Shown here: one piece after another, positions 52,730 to 63,838 of the stretch
Layout of the letters: the number at the start of each line of letters is the position of its first letter
How positions within the stretch are numbered: position 1 is the stretch's first letter
Source of the DNA: Artocarpus heterophyllus
Lineage: Eukaryota; Streptophyta; Magnoliopsida; Rosales; Moraceae
Length of the DNA stretch: 64,000 nt
Direction: 5' to 3'
Assembly (NCBI GenBank): GCA_025403435.1
Contig: CM046347.1
Span: 23,262,597 to 23,326,596, forward strand
Translations under genes and position numbers: made by a program
Notes under the pieces: generated by a model
What the model saw: only the letters and a program-made list of their open reading frames with translations
Told to the model about the DNA's origin: nothing
The model's database searches: none

Positions 52730-54910
52730 TTAAGCTGGAATGTAAATGTTTGTCATTCCTAGCTTTTTCACCATATCTTCAAAACTCGGTTTGTGAAGAC
52801 TCTTCGTCAAGACGTCTGCTGTCTGTTTCTTGGTTGGAATATACGTCATGCAAACACTTCCACTGTCAATCTTTTCTTTGATAAAATGGCGGTCCACTTC
52901 CACATGTTTTGTTCTGTCATGATGAACAGGATTGTGAGCAATACTAACTGCAGCCTTGTTATCACAATAAAGCTTCATTGGAGCATTACTTGAAATCTTC
53001 AGCTCTTGGAGCTATCTTCCGAGCCATACCCCTTCAGCCTCTGCACTACTTTTTGCTACCACTGGTTGTTTTTTGCTCCTCCAGGTTACTAGATTACCCC
53101 AAACATAGGTACAGTGTCCAGAAGTTGATCTTCTATCCATGGAGGAACCTGCTCAGTCAGCATCTGTATACACTTCCACCATCCTGTTGTCTCCCTTTTT
53201 GAAGAATAACCCTCTTCCAGGAGTGCCTTTTAGATACCTTAGTATCTTGTAGACTGCCTCAAGATGTCTTTCCTTTGGTGAGTGCATAAACTGACTTACT
53301 ACACTTACGACGAAGGCAATATTTGGACGAGTGTGTGCCAGATAAATTAGTTTGCCTACCAATCTCTGGTATTGATCTTTGTTAACCTCCTTGCCTCCTT
53401 CAAGTCCAAGTTTTACATTGGGCTCCATGGGAGTTTCAGTTGGTTTGCACCCCAGCATTCCTGTATCCTGGAGTAGATCCAAAATATACTTCCTCTGAGA
53501 AACCACTATACCATCCCTGCTTCTGGCAACTTCCATTCCCAAGAAAAACTTGAGAGTACCTAGGTCTTTTAGTTCAAATTCTCCTGCCAAGTATTCTTGT
53601 AACTGCTCCAGCTCACTGTAGTCATCGCTTGTGACCATTATATCATCTACATACACAATCAGGATGGCCTTTTTTCCGCTTTCAGAATGCTTATAGAAAA
53701 GGGTGTGGTCTGACTGTGTCTGTAGGAAACCCCGTCTCTTCACAGCTTGAGTAAATCTCTCAAACCACTCTCTAGGAGACTGTTTTAAGCCATAAAGAGA
53801 TTTTTTTAACTTGCAAACCAAGTTTTCCTTCAGTTTGAACCCAGGTGGTGGATCCATATACACATCTTCACGTAGATCTCCATTCAGGAACGCAATTTTT
53901 ACATCTAGCTGTTGAAGTGGTCAATCGAGATTTGCAGCTAGTGACAGAAGAACTCTGATAGAGTTGAGCTTGGCAATTGGTGCAAATGTCTCCTTATAGT
54001 CTATCCCATATGTTTGAGTAAAGCCTTTAGCGACCAGTCTTGCTTTGTACCTATTAACACTGCCATCTGCATTAAATTTGACCATGAAAACCCATTTGTA
54101 GCCAACTGTAGTTTTTCCTCTTGGTAGCTCTACAACCTCCCATGTATGATTTTTTTCTAAAGCTTCCATTTCTTCTTGTACGGCTTTCTTCCATTTTGGG
54201 TCTGCAAGGGCTTCTTCAATACTTCTTGGTATCTCAATACCTGTTAGAGCAGTAGTAAATGCAGAAAAAACAGGAGACAACTTTTCATACGAAACAAATT
54301 TGGAGATCGGGTGTTGAGTACATGCTCTTACGCCCTTCCTAATGGCAATAGGAATATGAAGATCCTTTTTTCTTGGTGGACTGTAGCTTTGCAGGTTCAG
54401 TTCTTACGCAATGCCATCAGTGGTCTCAGGACGTGGAACAAGAGCAGGGATTGATTCAGAATCCTGACCTTGCTGAGAATCAGGCTTGTCACCACCATGA
54501 GGGTGCCTCCTGCGTGAATAAACAATATTTTTCCATCGCCCTTCCCCTGTTTCAACATATTGTGGCTCAACAGGTTTGGTGGGTTCAGACGTTGTAGGAA
54601 GAGGAAGTGGTAGTAAGGATACAACAGGTTCGGTGGGTTCAGCCAGAGTGGGTAAAGAAAATGGTGGTGAAGAACGTGATGTAGAATTGGACACCTCAGG
54701 CTCGAACTTTTCCCAAGACTCAATTTCATCTCGCATCTCCCCCTGAAGTGAGGACTTGGGAAAGTATGATTGATCCTCAAAAAATGTGACATCCATTGAG
54801 ACAAACATTCGATGAAGAGTGGGTGAATAACATTTGTACCTTCGCTGTGTAGACGAATACCCAATGAAAACACACTTGACTGACTTTGGATCAAGTTTTG
54901 AACGATTTTT
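52730..54910 (-). pseudogene. Element K linker, RT and RNase H
   Basis: Linker with TEPVVSLL/TSEPTKPV words (54404-54808), then [25 protein letters not shown] at about 53921-53923 after AANLD, where relatives have Trp; KIAFLNGDL (Asn-Ala changed to Ile-Ala), MYMDPPPGF, YGLKQSPREWFERF, YVDD near 53645; a TGA at 53153-53155 after TDAD, again at a Trp codon; RNase H to YCDNKAAVSIAHNPVHHDRT and stop 52730-52732. Confidence 0.88.
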
Positions 54911-56283
54911 TCAGTGGTCATGTACGAACACAGCACACCCAAAAGTCTTTAGAGGAATAGATGCGGAACAACGAAACGAGGGATAAATTTGGAGGATGAC
55001 AGACAAGGGTGTTTTGAAACTGAGAACCTTTGATGGCATGCGATTTATAAAGTGACAGGCAGTAAGAACAACTTCCCCCCAAAGGTACTTTGGAACTGAC
55101 ATAGTGAACATTAGGGCTCTGGCAACTTTAAGTAAATGTCGATTTTTCCTCTCTGCTACTCCATTTTGTTGTGGAGTATCGGTACAGGAACTTTGATGGA
55201 TGATACCATTAGTTGCTAGAAAGTCTCCTAAGAATGTTTTGAAGTATTCAGTTCCATTATCAGTTCTCAAAACTTTGATTGTGGTTTGAAATTGGTTTTT
55301 TACCATGGCATGAAAATTTTGAAAAATTCTTGCAGCCTCAGTCTTTTCTTTGAAAAGATAAACCCAACACACTCTTGTATGATCATCAATGAATGTAATG
55401 AACCATCTTGTATAGTGACATTGTGAATACGGGATGGTCCCCAGACATCACTATGAACAAGGGAAAATGGACTGGACTCACTATAAGGTTTAGCTGGAAA
55501 AGATGTTCGTGTGTTTTTAGCTAATTGGCAGATTTCACAATGAAAATTTTTTGGATCTTTATTGATAAATAAATTAGGAAACAAGTGTTTGAGATAATGA
55601 AAATTGGGGTGGCTTAACCTATTGTGCCACATCATTACATCTTTATTAGACGATAGAGCAATTTCAGCCATTGTTGCTTGTTTATTCACGCATTTTTCAT
55701 CCTCAAAGTAGTAAAGTCCTCCTTCCTCTCTAGCAATGCCATTCATCTTCTTCGATCCCTGTTCCTGTATTTGACACATAGTATTAGAGAAATTAGCAGT
55801 GCAATTAAGGTCCCGAGTAAGTTTACTGATTGACACAATATTGCAAGCTAGGTTGGGAACATGTAGCACGGAATGTAGAACTAGATTTTCTGACAAGCGT
55901 ATAAAACCTCTTCTAGCAACTGAAGTAAAATTTCCATATGCAATTTTTACTCTCACATTTCCATGACATGGCATGTAAGAGTAAAATAGAGATGAATTAC
56001 CTGTCATGTGATCAGACGCACCAGAATCAAACACCCAAGGGTTTTGCCTTTGTATATGGAAAGCAGTACCTTGAAGAGCAAAATTGCTAGTGGCAGTGTT
56101 GGGGTCCGTCACAGATTGTTGATTGAGAAGATTTAACAACTTTTCTAGTTGTCCTTTGTTTAAAAAAACCCCGGTTGATTCAGTGCTACTAGTCCCTTCA
56201 TTTTTCTCCTTGGTTGTGGCCTGAAAAACTTTACCTTGACCTTGTCTTCGAGGTTTCACATCTGCAGGTTTACCATGAAGATC
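54911..56283 (-). pseudogene. Element K protease and integrase
   Basis: Protease WVFDSGASDHMTG (about 56010-56035), integrase finger (WHNRLSHPNFHYLK ... CEICQLAKNTR), SDVWGPSRIHNV, then a frameshift near 55410 and the rest of the core (RTDNGTEYFK, TPQQNGVAERKNRHLLK). TGA at 54911-54913 follows FVHDH, before LDPKSVKCVFIGY. Confidence 0.88.
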
Positions 56284-57144
56284 CTAGCAACGTTCCCGGG
56301 TATGACCAAGCTCATTGCAGTGCGAGCAACGTGGTCTTTGACTCGGTTTTTGATCAGTGGATTTGTTGGCGAAGTTTCGAGCCATAAGAGCAGTTGTTTC
56401 TGCAGGTCGATCGCTAAAAGGCGCGGATGGTTGGCCCTTCTTTTCTCCAAGCATAACCCTTGGCCGACTAGCTTCACGCCGGACCTCTGCAAAGGCTTCT
56501 CCAATTGTTGGCAGCGGCCTTCGACCAAGAATTCGGCCACAAACTTCATCTAACTCCTTGTTGAGACTTGCTAGAAACTCATATAAACGCTCCTTCTCAA
56601 GGTGCCTCTGAAACTTTGTGTTCTCCTCAAGATCTCCCCAATCTGCTTCATAATGCATATCCAACTCTTGCCATAATGTCTGTAGAGAGTTATAGTACTC
56701 TGTAACGTCTATAGTACCCTGTTGGAATGCCTTGAGTTTATTCTTTATTTCAAAAACTTGTGAAGCGTTTTCAAGATCAGAATAATTCTCCTTCACAGCA
56801 TCCCAAATTGCTTTGGCAGTTCGGAGAAATAAATAGGTGCGACTGATGTGTGGCTCCATCGAATTGATGAGCCAAGCCATGACAAGAGAATTGTTGAGTT
56901 CCCAATTGGCATAGGTTGGATCCAAGACATTCGGACGCTTGACCTTGCCATTGATGTAGCCAAGTTTCCCTCTTCCTCTAATTACGAGCAGAACGGACTG
57001 CAACCATTGGAGGAAATTTTTTCCATCCAACTTGTGATTAGTGATCTGCAGTGAAGAACCCTCTCCGAAGGATTGCGCGATCACAGATGGGGCAGAGGGA
57101 TTGGTGGTGACTGATGACGAAACATTTTCCTTCTCTGAACTCAT
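56284..57144 (-). pseudogene. Element K gag
   Basis: Starts at ATG 57144 (MSSEKENVSSS). Gag core: LQITNHKLDGKNFLQWLQSV, WLINSMEPHISRTYLF, ENYSDLENASQVFEIKNKL. Zinc knuckle CSHCNELGHTRERC, then TAG at 56284-56286 where relatives have Trp (CW). The frame continues in register beyond this stop. Confidence 0.9.
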
Positions 57145-57248
57145 GATTGTTGGATTGAGAAGTCAGCTAGACAAAAAAAAGAAGGCAGGACTGTTGAAAA
57201 ATTTGAACTAAGAAATTTGGGTTGCAGAGTTTTAAGGCTCTGATACCA

Positions 57249-57536
57249 TATAGAAGTTAAGAAAAAACTTTTTTTTATTATTATTGACTGTACATCAACA
57301 TTCTTGCAAGGGCTACAATTTATACAATTGAGGATTGCCTAAAAAAGGAAAATAATTCCAGATATTAACACTTAAAAATCTGTCTATAATCAGCTGTCAA
57401 TCACCTAAAAATCAGCCATCATTTAGCCTAGCAACAAGCTGTCAATCTCCTAATAATCAGCCATCAATTAGCCATCAATTAACCTAGAATGAAATCAGCT
57501 AATTTCAGGGAATTACAAAATTTGTAGATTCTAACA
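57249..57536 (-). repeat. Right (5') LTR of element K
   Basis: tatagaagttaag ... tagattctaaca. The primer-site complement ggctctgatacca is at 57236-57248, directly adjoining, which fixes the LTR start at TATA. Confidence 0.93.
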
Positions 57537-57541
57537 AGAAA

Positions 57542-58716
57542 TATACATGAACATTCCTCCAGGCTTTGAAGATAACATGGGCAATAAAGTTTGCAAACTA
57601 AAAAAGGCTCTGTATGGACTGAAACAATCTCCTAGGGTGTGGTTTGGCAGATTCTCCAAGGTTATGAAGAAGTCAGGATATAAGCAAAGTCAAGGTGATC
57701 ACACTCTCTTCATGAAACACTCGACAACCGGGGGAGTTACTGCTTTTTTGGTATATGTGGATGACATCATTGTAACTGGAAATGATGAAAAAGAAAAGGA
57801 AGAATTGAAGCAGCAGCTGATTAGAGAATTCGAGATAAAGGAGCTTGGGAAGCTGAAGTACTTCCTTGGAATTGAAGTAGCCTATTCTAAACAGGGGATT
57901 TTTATATCGCAACAGAAGTATGTGGTTGACTTATTGAAGGAGACGGGTAAGATTGGATATAAACCAATTACTACTCCTATGGATACTAATCAGAAGCTTG
58001 GAGATGCAAAGGAAGAACCTAAACTTGATAGATAGATGTACCAGAGACTTGTAGGGAGATTGATCTACCTAGCTCACACTCGGCCAGATATAGCCTACTC
58101 CGTAAGTGTCATCAGTCAATTTATGCATGATCCAAGGGAGTTACACCTTCAGGCTGCTTATAGAGTTCTACATTACTTGAAAGGAAGTCCAGGGAAAGGA
58201 ATCATGTTCAAGAAGAATGGCCATCTCTCCCTAGAAGCCTACACTGATGCAGATTATGCAGGATCAATGGTGGACCGAAGATCAACTACAGGCTATTGCA
58301 CTTTTCTAGGAGGCAATTTGGTGACTTGGGGGAGCAAGAAACAGAATGTTGTAGCACGATCATCAGTTGAGTCAGAATTTCGAGCACTTGCTCAAGGCAT
58401 GTGTGAGTTTTTGTGGTTGAAAATTATCCTAGATGACTTGAGAATCAAGATGGAAGGTCCTATGAGGCTTTATTGTGACAACAAATCAGCCATTAATATA
58501 GCTCATAATCCTATTCAACATAATAGGACAAAACACATTGAAATTGACAGGCATTTCATTAAAGAGAAATTGGAGGAAGGAATTGTATGCATGTCATATT
58601 TACCATCAAGAGGCCAGCTAGCAGATGTCTTAACAAAGGGATTAGACAGTTCGAATTTTCACAATAGTATTTCCAAGCTGGGAATGGAAGACATCTACTC
58701 CCAGCTTGAGGGGGAG
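57542..58716 (+). pseudogene. Element J RT and RNase H (continues after K)
   Basis: Resumes YMNIPPGFEDNMGNKVCKLK, YGLKQSPRVWFGRF, YVDD near 57755-57766, LKYFLGIEVAYSKQG; a TAG at 58033-58035 (LDR-stop-MYQRLVGRLIYL); RNase H (YTDADYAGSMVDRRSTTGYC, VARSSVESEFRALA, YCDNKSAINIAHNPIQHNRT) to the PPT. Apart from the one stop it is open from 57547 to the LTR. Confidence 0.9.
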
Positions 58717-58928
58717 TGTCGAGATGTATAATAACTGTATTGTATATTCTAGGAAATTATAGATTTTTAGGAGAGTGTTTTGATATCCCAAAGATTGTGG
58801 GATAGGTGCCGTGATTCCAGGAATCATTTGTTTTTATTTTCGGTTGTAGAATTGTGTATATATACACCTAGTGTAATTCGGGATAGTAAGTGAATAATAT
58901 AGATTCATTTTCTCCTAATTTCGTGACA
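58717..58928 (+). repeat. 3' LTR of element J
   Basis: tgtcgagatgtata ... tttcgtgaca, preceded by polypurine tract agcttgagggggag (58703-58716) and followed by TSD CATTG. Confidence 0.94.
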
Positions 58929-58933
58929 CATTG

Positions 58934-59400
58934 TATGATCGGTTTGAGCTTGGCTATATCCCTGTTGTTTTATTGACTGGGCGAATCTGTCAAACCAGGC
59001 CCTCAGAGACTGTTTAAGGCCATACAAGGATTTCTTTCGTTTGCAGACCTTTGAACCGAATTTTCCTTCAAAGCCTGGTGGGACATCCATAAACACTTCT
59101 TCCAAGTCACCGTTGAGAAAGGCATTTTTCATGTCCAGTTGTTGAAGTTGCCAGTCAAGGTTTGCAGCAACCGTTAACAAGACTCTAATAGTGTTCAACT
59201 TAGCCACTGGGGCAAAGGTTTCGTTGTAATCAATGCCATAAGTTTGAGTGAAACCCTTGGCCACCAAGCGAGCCTTGTACCTTTCAAGAGTTCCATCAGC
59301 ATTGTACTTTGTGGTAAATACCCACTTGCATCCAACTGTCGTCTTTCCCCTTGGCTAGTCCACCAATTCTCATGCCCGATTCTTCTCTAGAGCATCAATC
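58934..59400 (-). pseudogene. Element I RT first half
   Basis: [56 protein letters not shown] to QTDHTM, where J inserted. One residue of the EE(E)VYM motif is missing, and a TAG near 59355 breaks the upstream WVFTTKYNADG region. Confidence 0.85.
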
Positions 59401-61252
59401 TCTTCAAAGACAGTTTCTTTCCATTTTGGGATCTGTAGAGCAACCTGAACATCTTTTGGAATCTCCACGAGAGAAAGTTGTGAGGTAAAACAAAGAAATG
59501 ATGGTGAGGGTTTGTTACACGAAACAAATTTGGACATAGGATACTTTGTACAAGTCCTGACACCTTTACGGAGAGCAATTGGAACATCTAAATCACTAGA
59601 GGAGTTTGACTAAGTACTACCTGGTGAATTCGAATTAGTTTTTGGTTCAGTTTCATGGCTTTGCAGGGAATCTTTGGCCTCTATTTCCTTTGCTGGGTAC
59701 TTCCTTATGTAAACCCGTCCAAAAAAATTCTCTCTACATTTCCCCTCCCGTTTTCAAGATCAGGATTTGGTGAAGAATTAGAAGGCTCGGTTGGGGTTTT
59801 CTCTTTTTGAACATTTTGATTTTCAGATCCTTTGTTTTGGAAAAAAATTTCACCATTTTTGTCTGCACTTGAATTCGGTGTACCTTGGAAAAAAATACTA
59901 TCATCTACCAAAATCTGACCAGAATTCGAACTCATATCTAGATTAATATCCAAGTTTTCCAAAATATTATTATCCAAATATACATTCAAATCTTCATCTA
60001 TCTTCTCCCCCTGAAGATGAGAGCCAAAAAATGATTTAATTTCAAAAAATGAGACATCCATAGTGAATATTTTTTGGAAATGGGGTCATAACACCGATAT
60101 CCTTTCTGTGTTGATGCATATCCTAGGAAAATGCATTTTATGGCTCGTGGATCAAGTTTCTCTTGGGTCTTGTCATTGTTATGCAGAAACACCACACATC
60201 CGAATATCTTGATGGGTAAATTTGATGTAAGCCGAGAAGTAGGATATTGTTTTTTAAAAACTTGTAAGAGAGTTTGAAAATTCAAGATTTTTGAGGGCAT
60301 TCGGTTTATAAGATAGGTTGCTGTAAGGATTGCATCCCCCCAAAAGTGTTTTAGTACATTTTTTGCAAACAATAAAGCACGTCCTACTTCAAGGTGTTTA
60401 TTTTTCCTTTCAGCAATCCCATTTTGTTGGGGAGTATCATTACAGGAACTGTGATGAATAATCCCCTTTTCAACGAAAAAATGCCCCAAAACTCTATTGA
60501 AATATTCTTTGCCATTATCACTCCGAAACATTTGAATGTTTTTTTGAAATTGAGTTTGAACCATATTGTAAAATTCTTTAATATCCCTTCTACTTCTGAT
60601 TTTTCTTTCATCAAATATACCCAACTTACCCTACTGTGATCATCAATAAATGTAACAAACCATTTTTTTCCTGAAAGTGTGGGAGTCCTTGATGGCCCCC
60701 ACACGTCACTATGTATAAGAGAGAGATTCAATTGGTTGATATGGACAAGGAGGATAGGTAGAACGATGTAATTTTGCCAAGGCACAAATTTCACACTGAA
60801 ATAATGAAGGATTTTTATTTCTAAATAAACTTAGAAGCAATCGTTTCAAATATAAAAAGTTCGGATGTCCTAATCTGTAATGCCATAATAAAATTTCTTG
60901 ATCATGTGAGTCAAAGATAGACTTAAAACAAACATTTTGAACATTATTACTTGGTGTGGATCCAACTTCAAGGAAATAAAGGCCTCCACATTCCCTAGCA
61001 TTGCCAATCGTCTTCCCCGATACTATTTCTTGAAATTCACAGAATGATGGATAAAAATTAGCTTGACATTTTTGATCAGTGGTTAGTTTACTTATGGACA
61101 ACAGATTACAAGACAACTTAGAGACATGAAGAACATTATGGAGAGTTAAGAAAGGTGAACTTTTTATTGAACCAATTCCTGCTATTGCCAAAAAAGATCC
61201 ATCGGCAGTTCTGATTTTTCTATTCCCTGCACATGGACTATAAGATAAGAAT
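59401..61252 (-). pseudogene. Element I protease end, integrase and linker
   Basis: From L's boundary leftwards: FLSYSPCAGNRKIRTADGS, LTLHNVLHVSKLSCNLLSIS, the HHCC finger (WHYRLGHPNFLYLK ... CEICALAKLHR), IN core (SDVWGPSRTP, FIDDHSRVSW, RSDNGKEYFNR, TPQQNGIAERKNKHLE), FGCVVFLHNN, LDPRAIKCIFLGYASTQKGY, then an Asp/Asn-rich linker. Frameshifts occur near 60600, 60400 and 60040, and stops in the linker. The protease active site lies beyond L. Confidence 0.82.
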
Positions 61253-61494
61253 TGTCAGAATATCTAGGATATAATAGTTAGGATTCTATGTTATTTTAAA
61301 TTTAATTATTTTAGATTTTTATGCTCCATAAAATCTTAGTTTAGTAGATTCAGTTAAGTTAGGATTTTTTTCTTATTTTAGTCTTTAGTTAGTTGAGATT
61401 ATAGGCAGGAACTATTCTATAAATATCCTACCTTGTATTACGATCAAATTAATAGAGAAAGTCAGATTTCTTCTCTTCTCTTCCACGACTTTCA
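61253..61494 (+). repeat. 5' LTR of element L
   Basis: 242 bp, tgtcagaatatctagg ... cacgactttca, with a tctataaatatcc TATA-like word near 61419-61430. Confidence 0.9.
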
Positions 61495-61531
61495 TGGTAT
61501 CAGAGCTGAGGCTCTTTGGACCCCATTTCCT

Positions 61532-63838
61532 ATGGTGAAGACGGCGATGACCGGAGCCAGAGGAACCTCTACTGAATCAGAGGTTACATCAGTCCCTGCT
61601 GCAACAAGTGGCGACATCCCAGCTGTGCATTCTCCTCTACAAATCACTGTCCACCGATTGAATGGCAGAAACTATTTAGAGTGGTCTCAATCTGTGAAGC
61701 TGGCCATTGATGGTAGGGGAAAGCTTGGCTATTTGACGGGTGAAACAAAGAGAACTGCCGAAGATGAACCATCATTCAAAATTTGGAGATCAGAAAATTC
61801 ATTGGTGACAGCATGGCTCCTAAACTCGATGGAATCATTCATTGCCAAACCACACATGTTTATGACAACAGCTAAGGATGTTTGGGATTCTGTTCGAGAA
61901 ACCTATTCCGATTTGGAAAACTCATCTCAAATATTTGAATTAAAAACTAAACTTTGGCAATCCAGGCAAGGTGATCGGGAAGTCACCATCTATTATAATG
62001 AGATGGTAACTCTATGGCAAGAGTTGGATCAATGCTATGATGATACTTGGGAAAACCCAAACGATTGTGCTAGGCATAAGAAAAGAGAGGAGAACGATCG
62101 GGTCTATACGTTCCTTGCTGGAGTTAATCGAAATCTGGATGAAGTTAAAGGTAGGATTCTTGGCCGAAGACCTCTCCCGTCTATCCGAGAGCTATTCTCT
62201 GAAGTGAGACAGGAGGAATGTAGGAAGAAAGTCATGTTTGGAGACTCCGAAGCAAAATCTGCCACAGAAACCAATAGTTCAGCCCTAACCTCACGAAGCT
62301 TAGAATCAGAAGAAGAAAGGAGGAAGAAGCCATGGTGTGATCACTGCAGGAAACCGTGGCACACAAAGGAAACATGCTGGAAGATTCATGGAAAACCAGT
62401 CAATCAAAAAAGGCGTCCTAATGGGAGAGCTTTGCAAACCGTGGCTGAAACTTCTCAAGAGCAACAAGTTAATTCGAGTACTCCTAACTTCACAAAGGAC
62501 CAACTGGAGAAACTGTATAATCTCTTCCAATCCACACAATTCACCAATCCTTCGTGTTCCTTAGCACAAACCGGTAACTTCTTGACTACAACCTTTCCTA
62601 GTGTCAAAGATAATTCAAATCTTGCTTGGATTGTCGATTTTGGAGCAACCGACCACATCACAGGGTGCTCTAAATTGTTTTCGTCCTATAACCCATGTGC
62701 TGGAAACAGGAAAATAAGAATTGCAGATGGATCTTTTTCTGCTATTGCTGGAATTGGGACCATTAAAATATCTCCTTCTCTCACACTTCATAAAGTCCTT
62801 CATGTCCCTAATCTAACATGTAATTTGTTGTCAATAAGTAAAATTACTTGTGATCAAAAGTGTTCTGCTAAATTTAGTCAGTCTTGTTGTGAATTTCAGG
62901 ACTTGGGCTCGGGGAGGACGATTGGCAGTGCTAGGGAATGTGGAGGTCTTTACTTTTTTGAAGATGGATCCTACTCAAGTAAACCAGTTCAAGGTTCTTG
63001 TTTCAAGTCTGTATCAGTTTCTAGTGATAAAGAAATAATTTTGTGGCATTACAGGCTAGGTCACCCTAGTTTCTTTTATCTAAAATATTTGTTCCCAAAC
63101 TTATTCAAGAATAAAAATCCATCTCTCTTTCAGTGTGAAGTTTGTGTTTTAGCAAAGCAACATCGTGTTCCTTTTTATCCACGTCCTTATATTCCCTCTG
63201 CACCTTTCTCTCTAATACACAGTGATGTTTGGGGGCCTTCCCGCACTTCATCTCTCTATGGAAAAAAATGGTTTGTTACTTTCATAGATGATCATACAAG
63301 AGTAAGTTGGGTTTATCTTCTTAAAGACAAATCGGATGTTGAAAGTGTTTTCAAAAATTTCTATACCATGGTTCACACACAATTTCATGAAAAAATTAAG
63401 GTGTTTCGAAGTGATAATGGTAAGGAATATTTTAACCAGGTTCTAGGAAAATTTTTGTTAGATAAGGGCATAGTTCATCAAAGTTCATGCACAAATACCC
63501 CTCAACAAAACGGGATTGCTGAAAGAAAAAATAAACACTTGTTAGAAGTTGCTAGAGCGATACTTTTCTCAAATAAAGTTCCAAATTATCTCTGGGGCGA
63601 AGCTATTCTCACAGCTACATTTTTAATTAATCGAATGCCTTTAAAAATTCTGGGTTTCAAATCACCTCTGCAGATTCTTCAATCCCTTTACCCTACATCT
63701 AGACTTATCTCACCATTACCTTTAAGAATTTTTGGCTGTACAGTGTTCATCCATAATCATGACAAAGGGAAAAGTAAGCTAGATCCTAGGGCTAGAAAGT
63801 GTCTTTGTGGGCTATGCCCCAAATCAGAAAGGATATAA
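61532..63838 (+). pseudogene. Element L Gag, protease and integrase (protease changed; frameshift near end)
   Basis: ATG 61532 (MVKTAMTGARG), chosen as the first Met after the primer site and leader. Gag core LNGRNYLEWSQSVKLAIDGR, ENSLVTAWLLNSMESFI; zinc knuckle CDHCRKPWHTKETC (usual Gly is Trp). The protease reads IVDFGATDHITG: the catalytic DSG is DFG (codon 62639-62641), which should inactivate it. Integrase is complete: HYRLGHPSFFYLK ... CEVCVLAKQHR, SDVWGPSRTS, FIDDHTRVSW, RSDNGKEYFNQ, TPQQNGIAERKNKHLLE. A one-base change near 63802 shifts frame in LDPRARKCL. Confidence 0.9.

Larger units (their letters stand above)
52437..57536 (-). mobile_element. Copia LTR retrotransposon K (inside J; LTR ends TG..TA)
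   Basis: 5100 bp on the minus strand. TSD AGAAA (52432-52436 and 57537-57541). LTRs 52437-52722 (286 bp) and 57249-57536 (288 bp) differ at about nine bases plus a 2-bp indel. In element orientation both LTRs start TGTTAGAAT and end TTCTATA, so the dinucleotide ends are TG..TA. Polyprotein broken by several stops and frameshifts. Gag subtype like B and L. Confidence 0.94.
48761..58928 (+). mobile_element. Copia LTR retrotransposon J (inside I, host of K)
   Basis: A plus-strand Copia inserted in the RT of I, TSD CATTG (48756-48760 and 58929-58933). LTRs 48761-48980 (220 bp) and 58717-58928 (212 bp) differ by five substitutions and three indels. Without K it is about 5.1 kb. Gag subtype as in A, C and G. 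Multiple stops and frameshifts. Confidence 0.95.
47711..61252 (-). mobile_element. Copia retrotransposon I (host of J and L; 5' part outside window)
   Basis: A minus-strand Copia in pieces: 47750-48760, then 58929-61252 after J, cut again at 61252 by L; gag and its 5' LTR should lie past the window end. The continuity across J is clear: DHTM on the right side joins FTKHSDDGK on the left, and J's TSD CATTG is present on both sides. Polypurine complement ctccccctcaagttgg at 47750-47765. The left LTR appears to be only about 39 bp (47711-47749) unless the boundary with H is misread. Many frameshifts; not functional. Confidence 0.8.
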
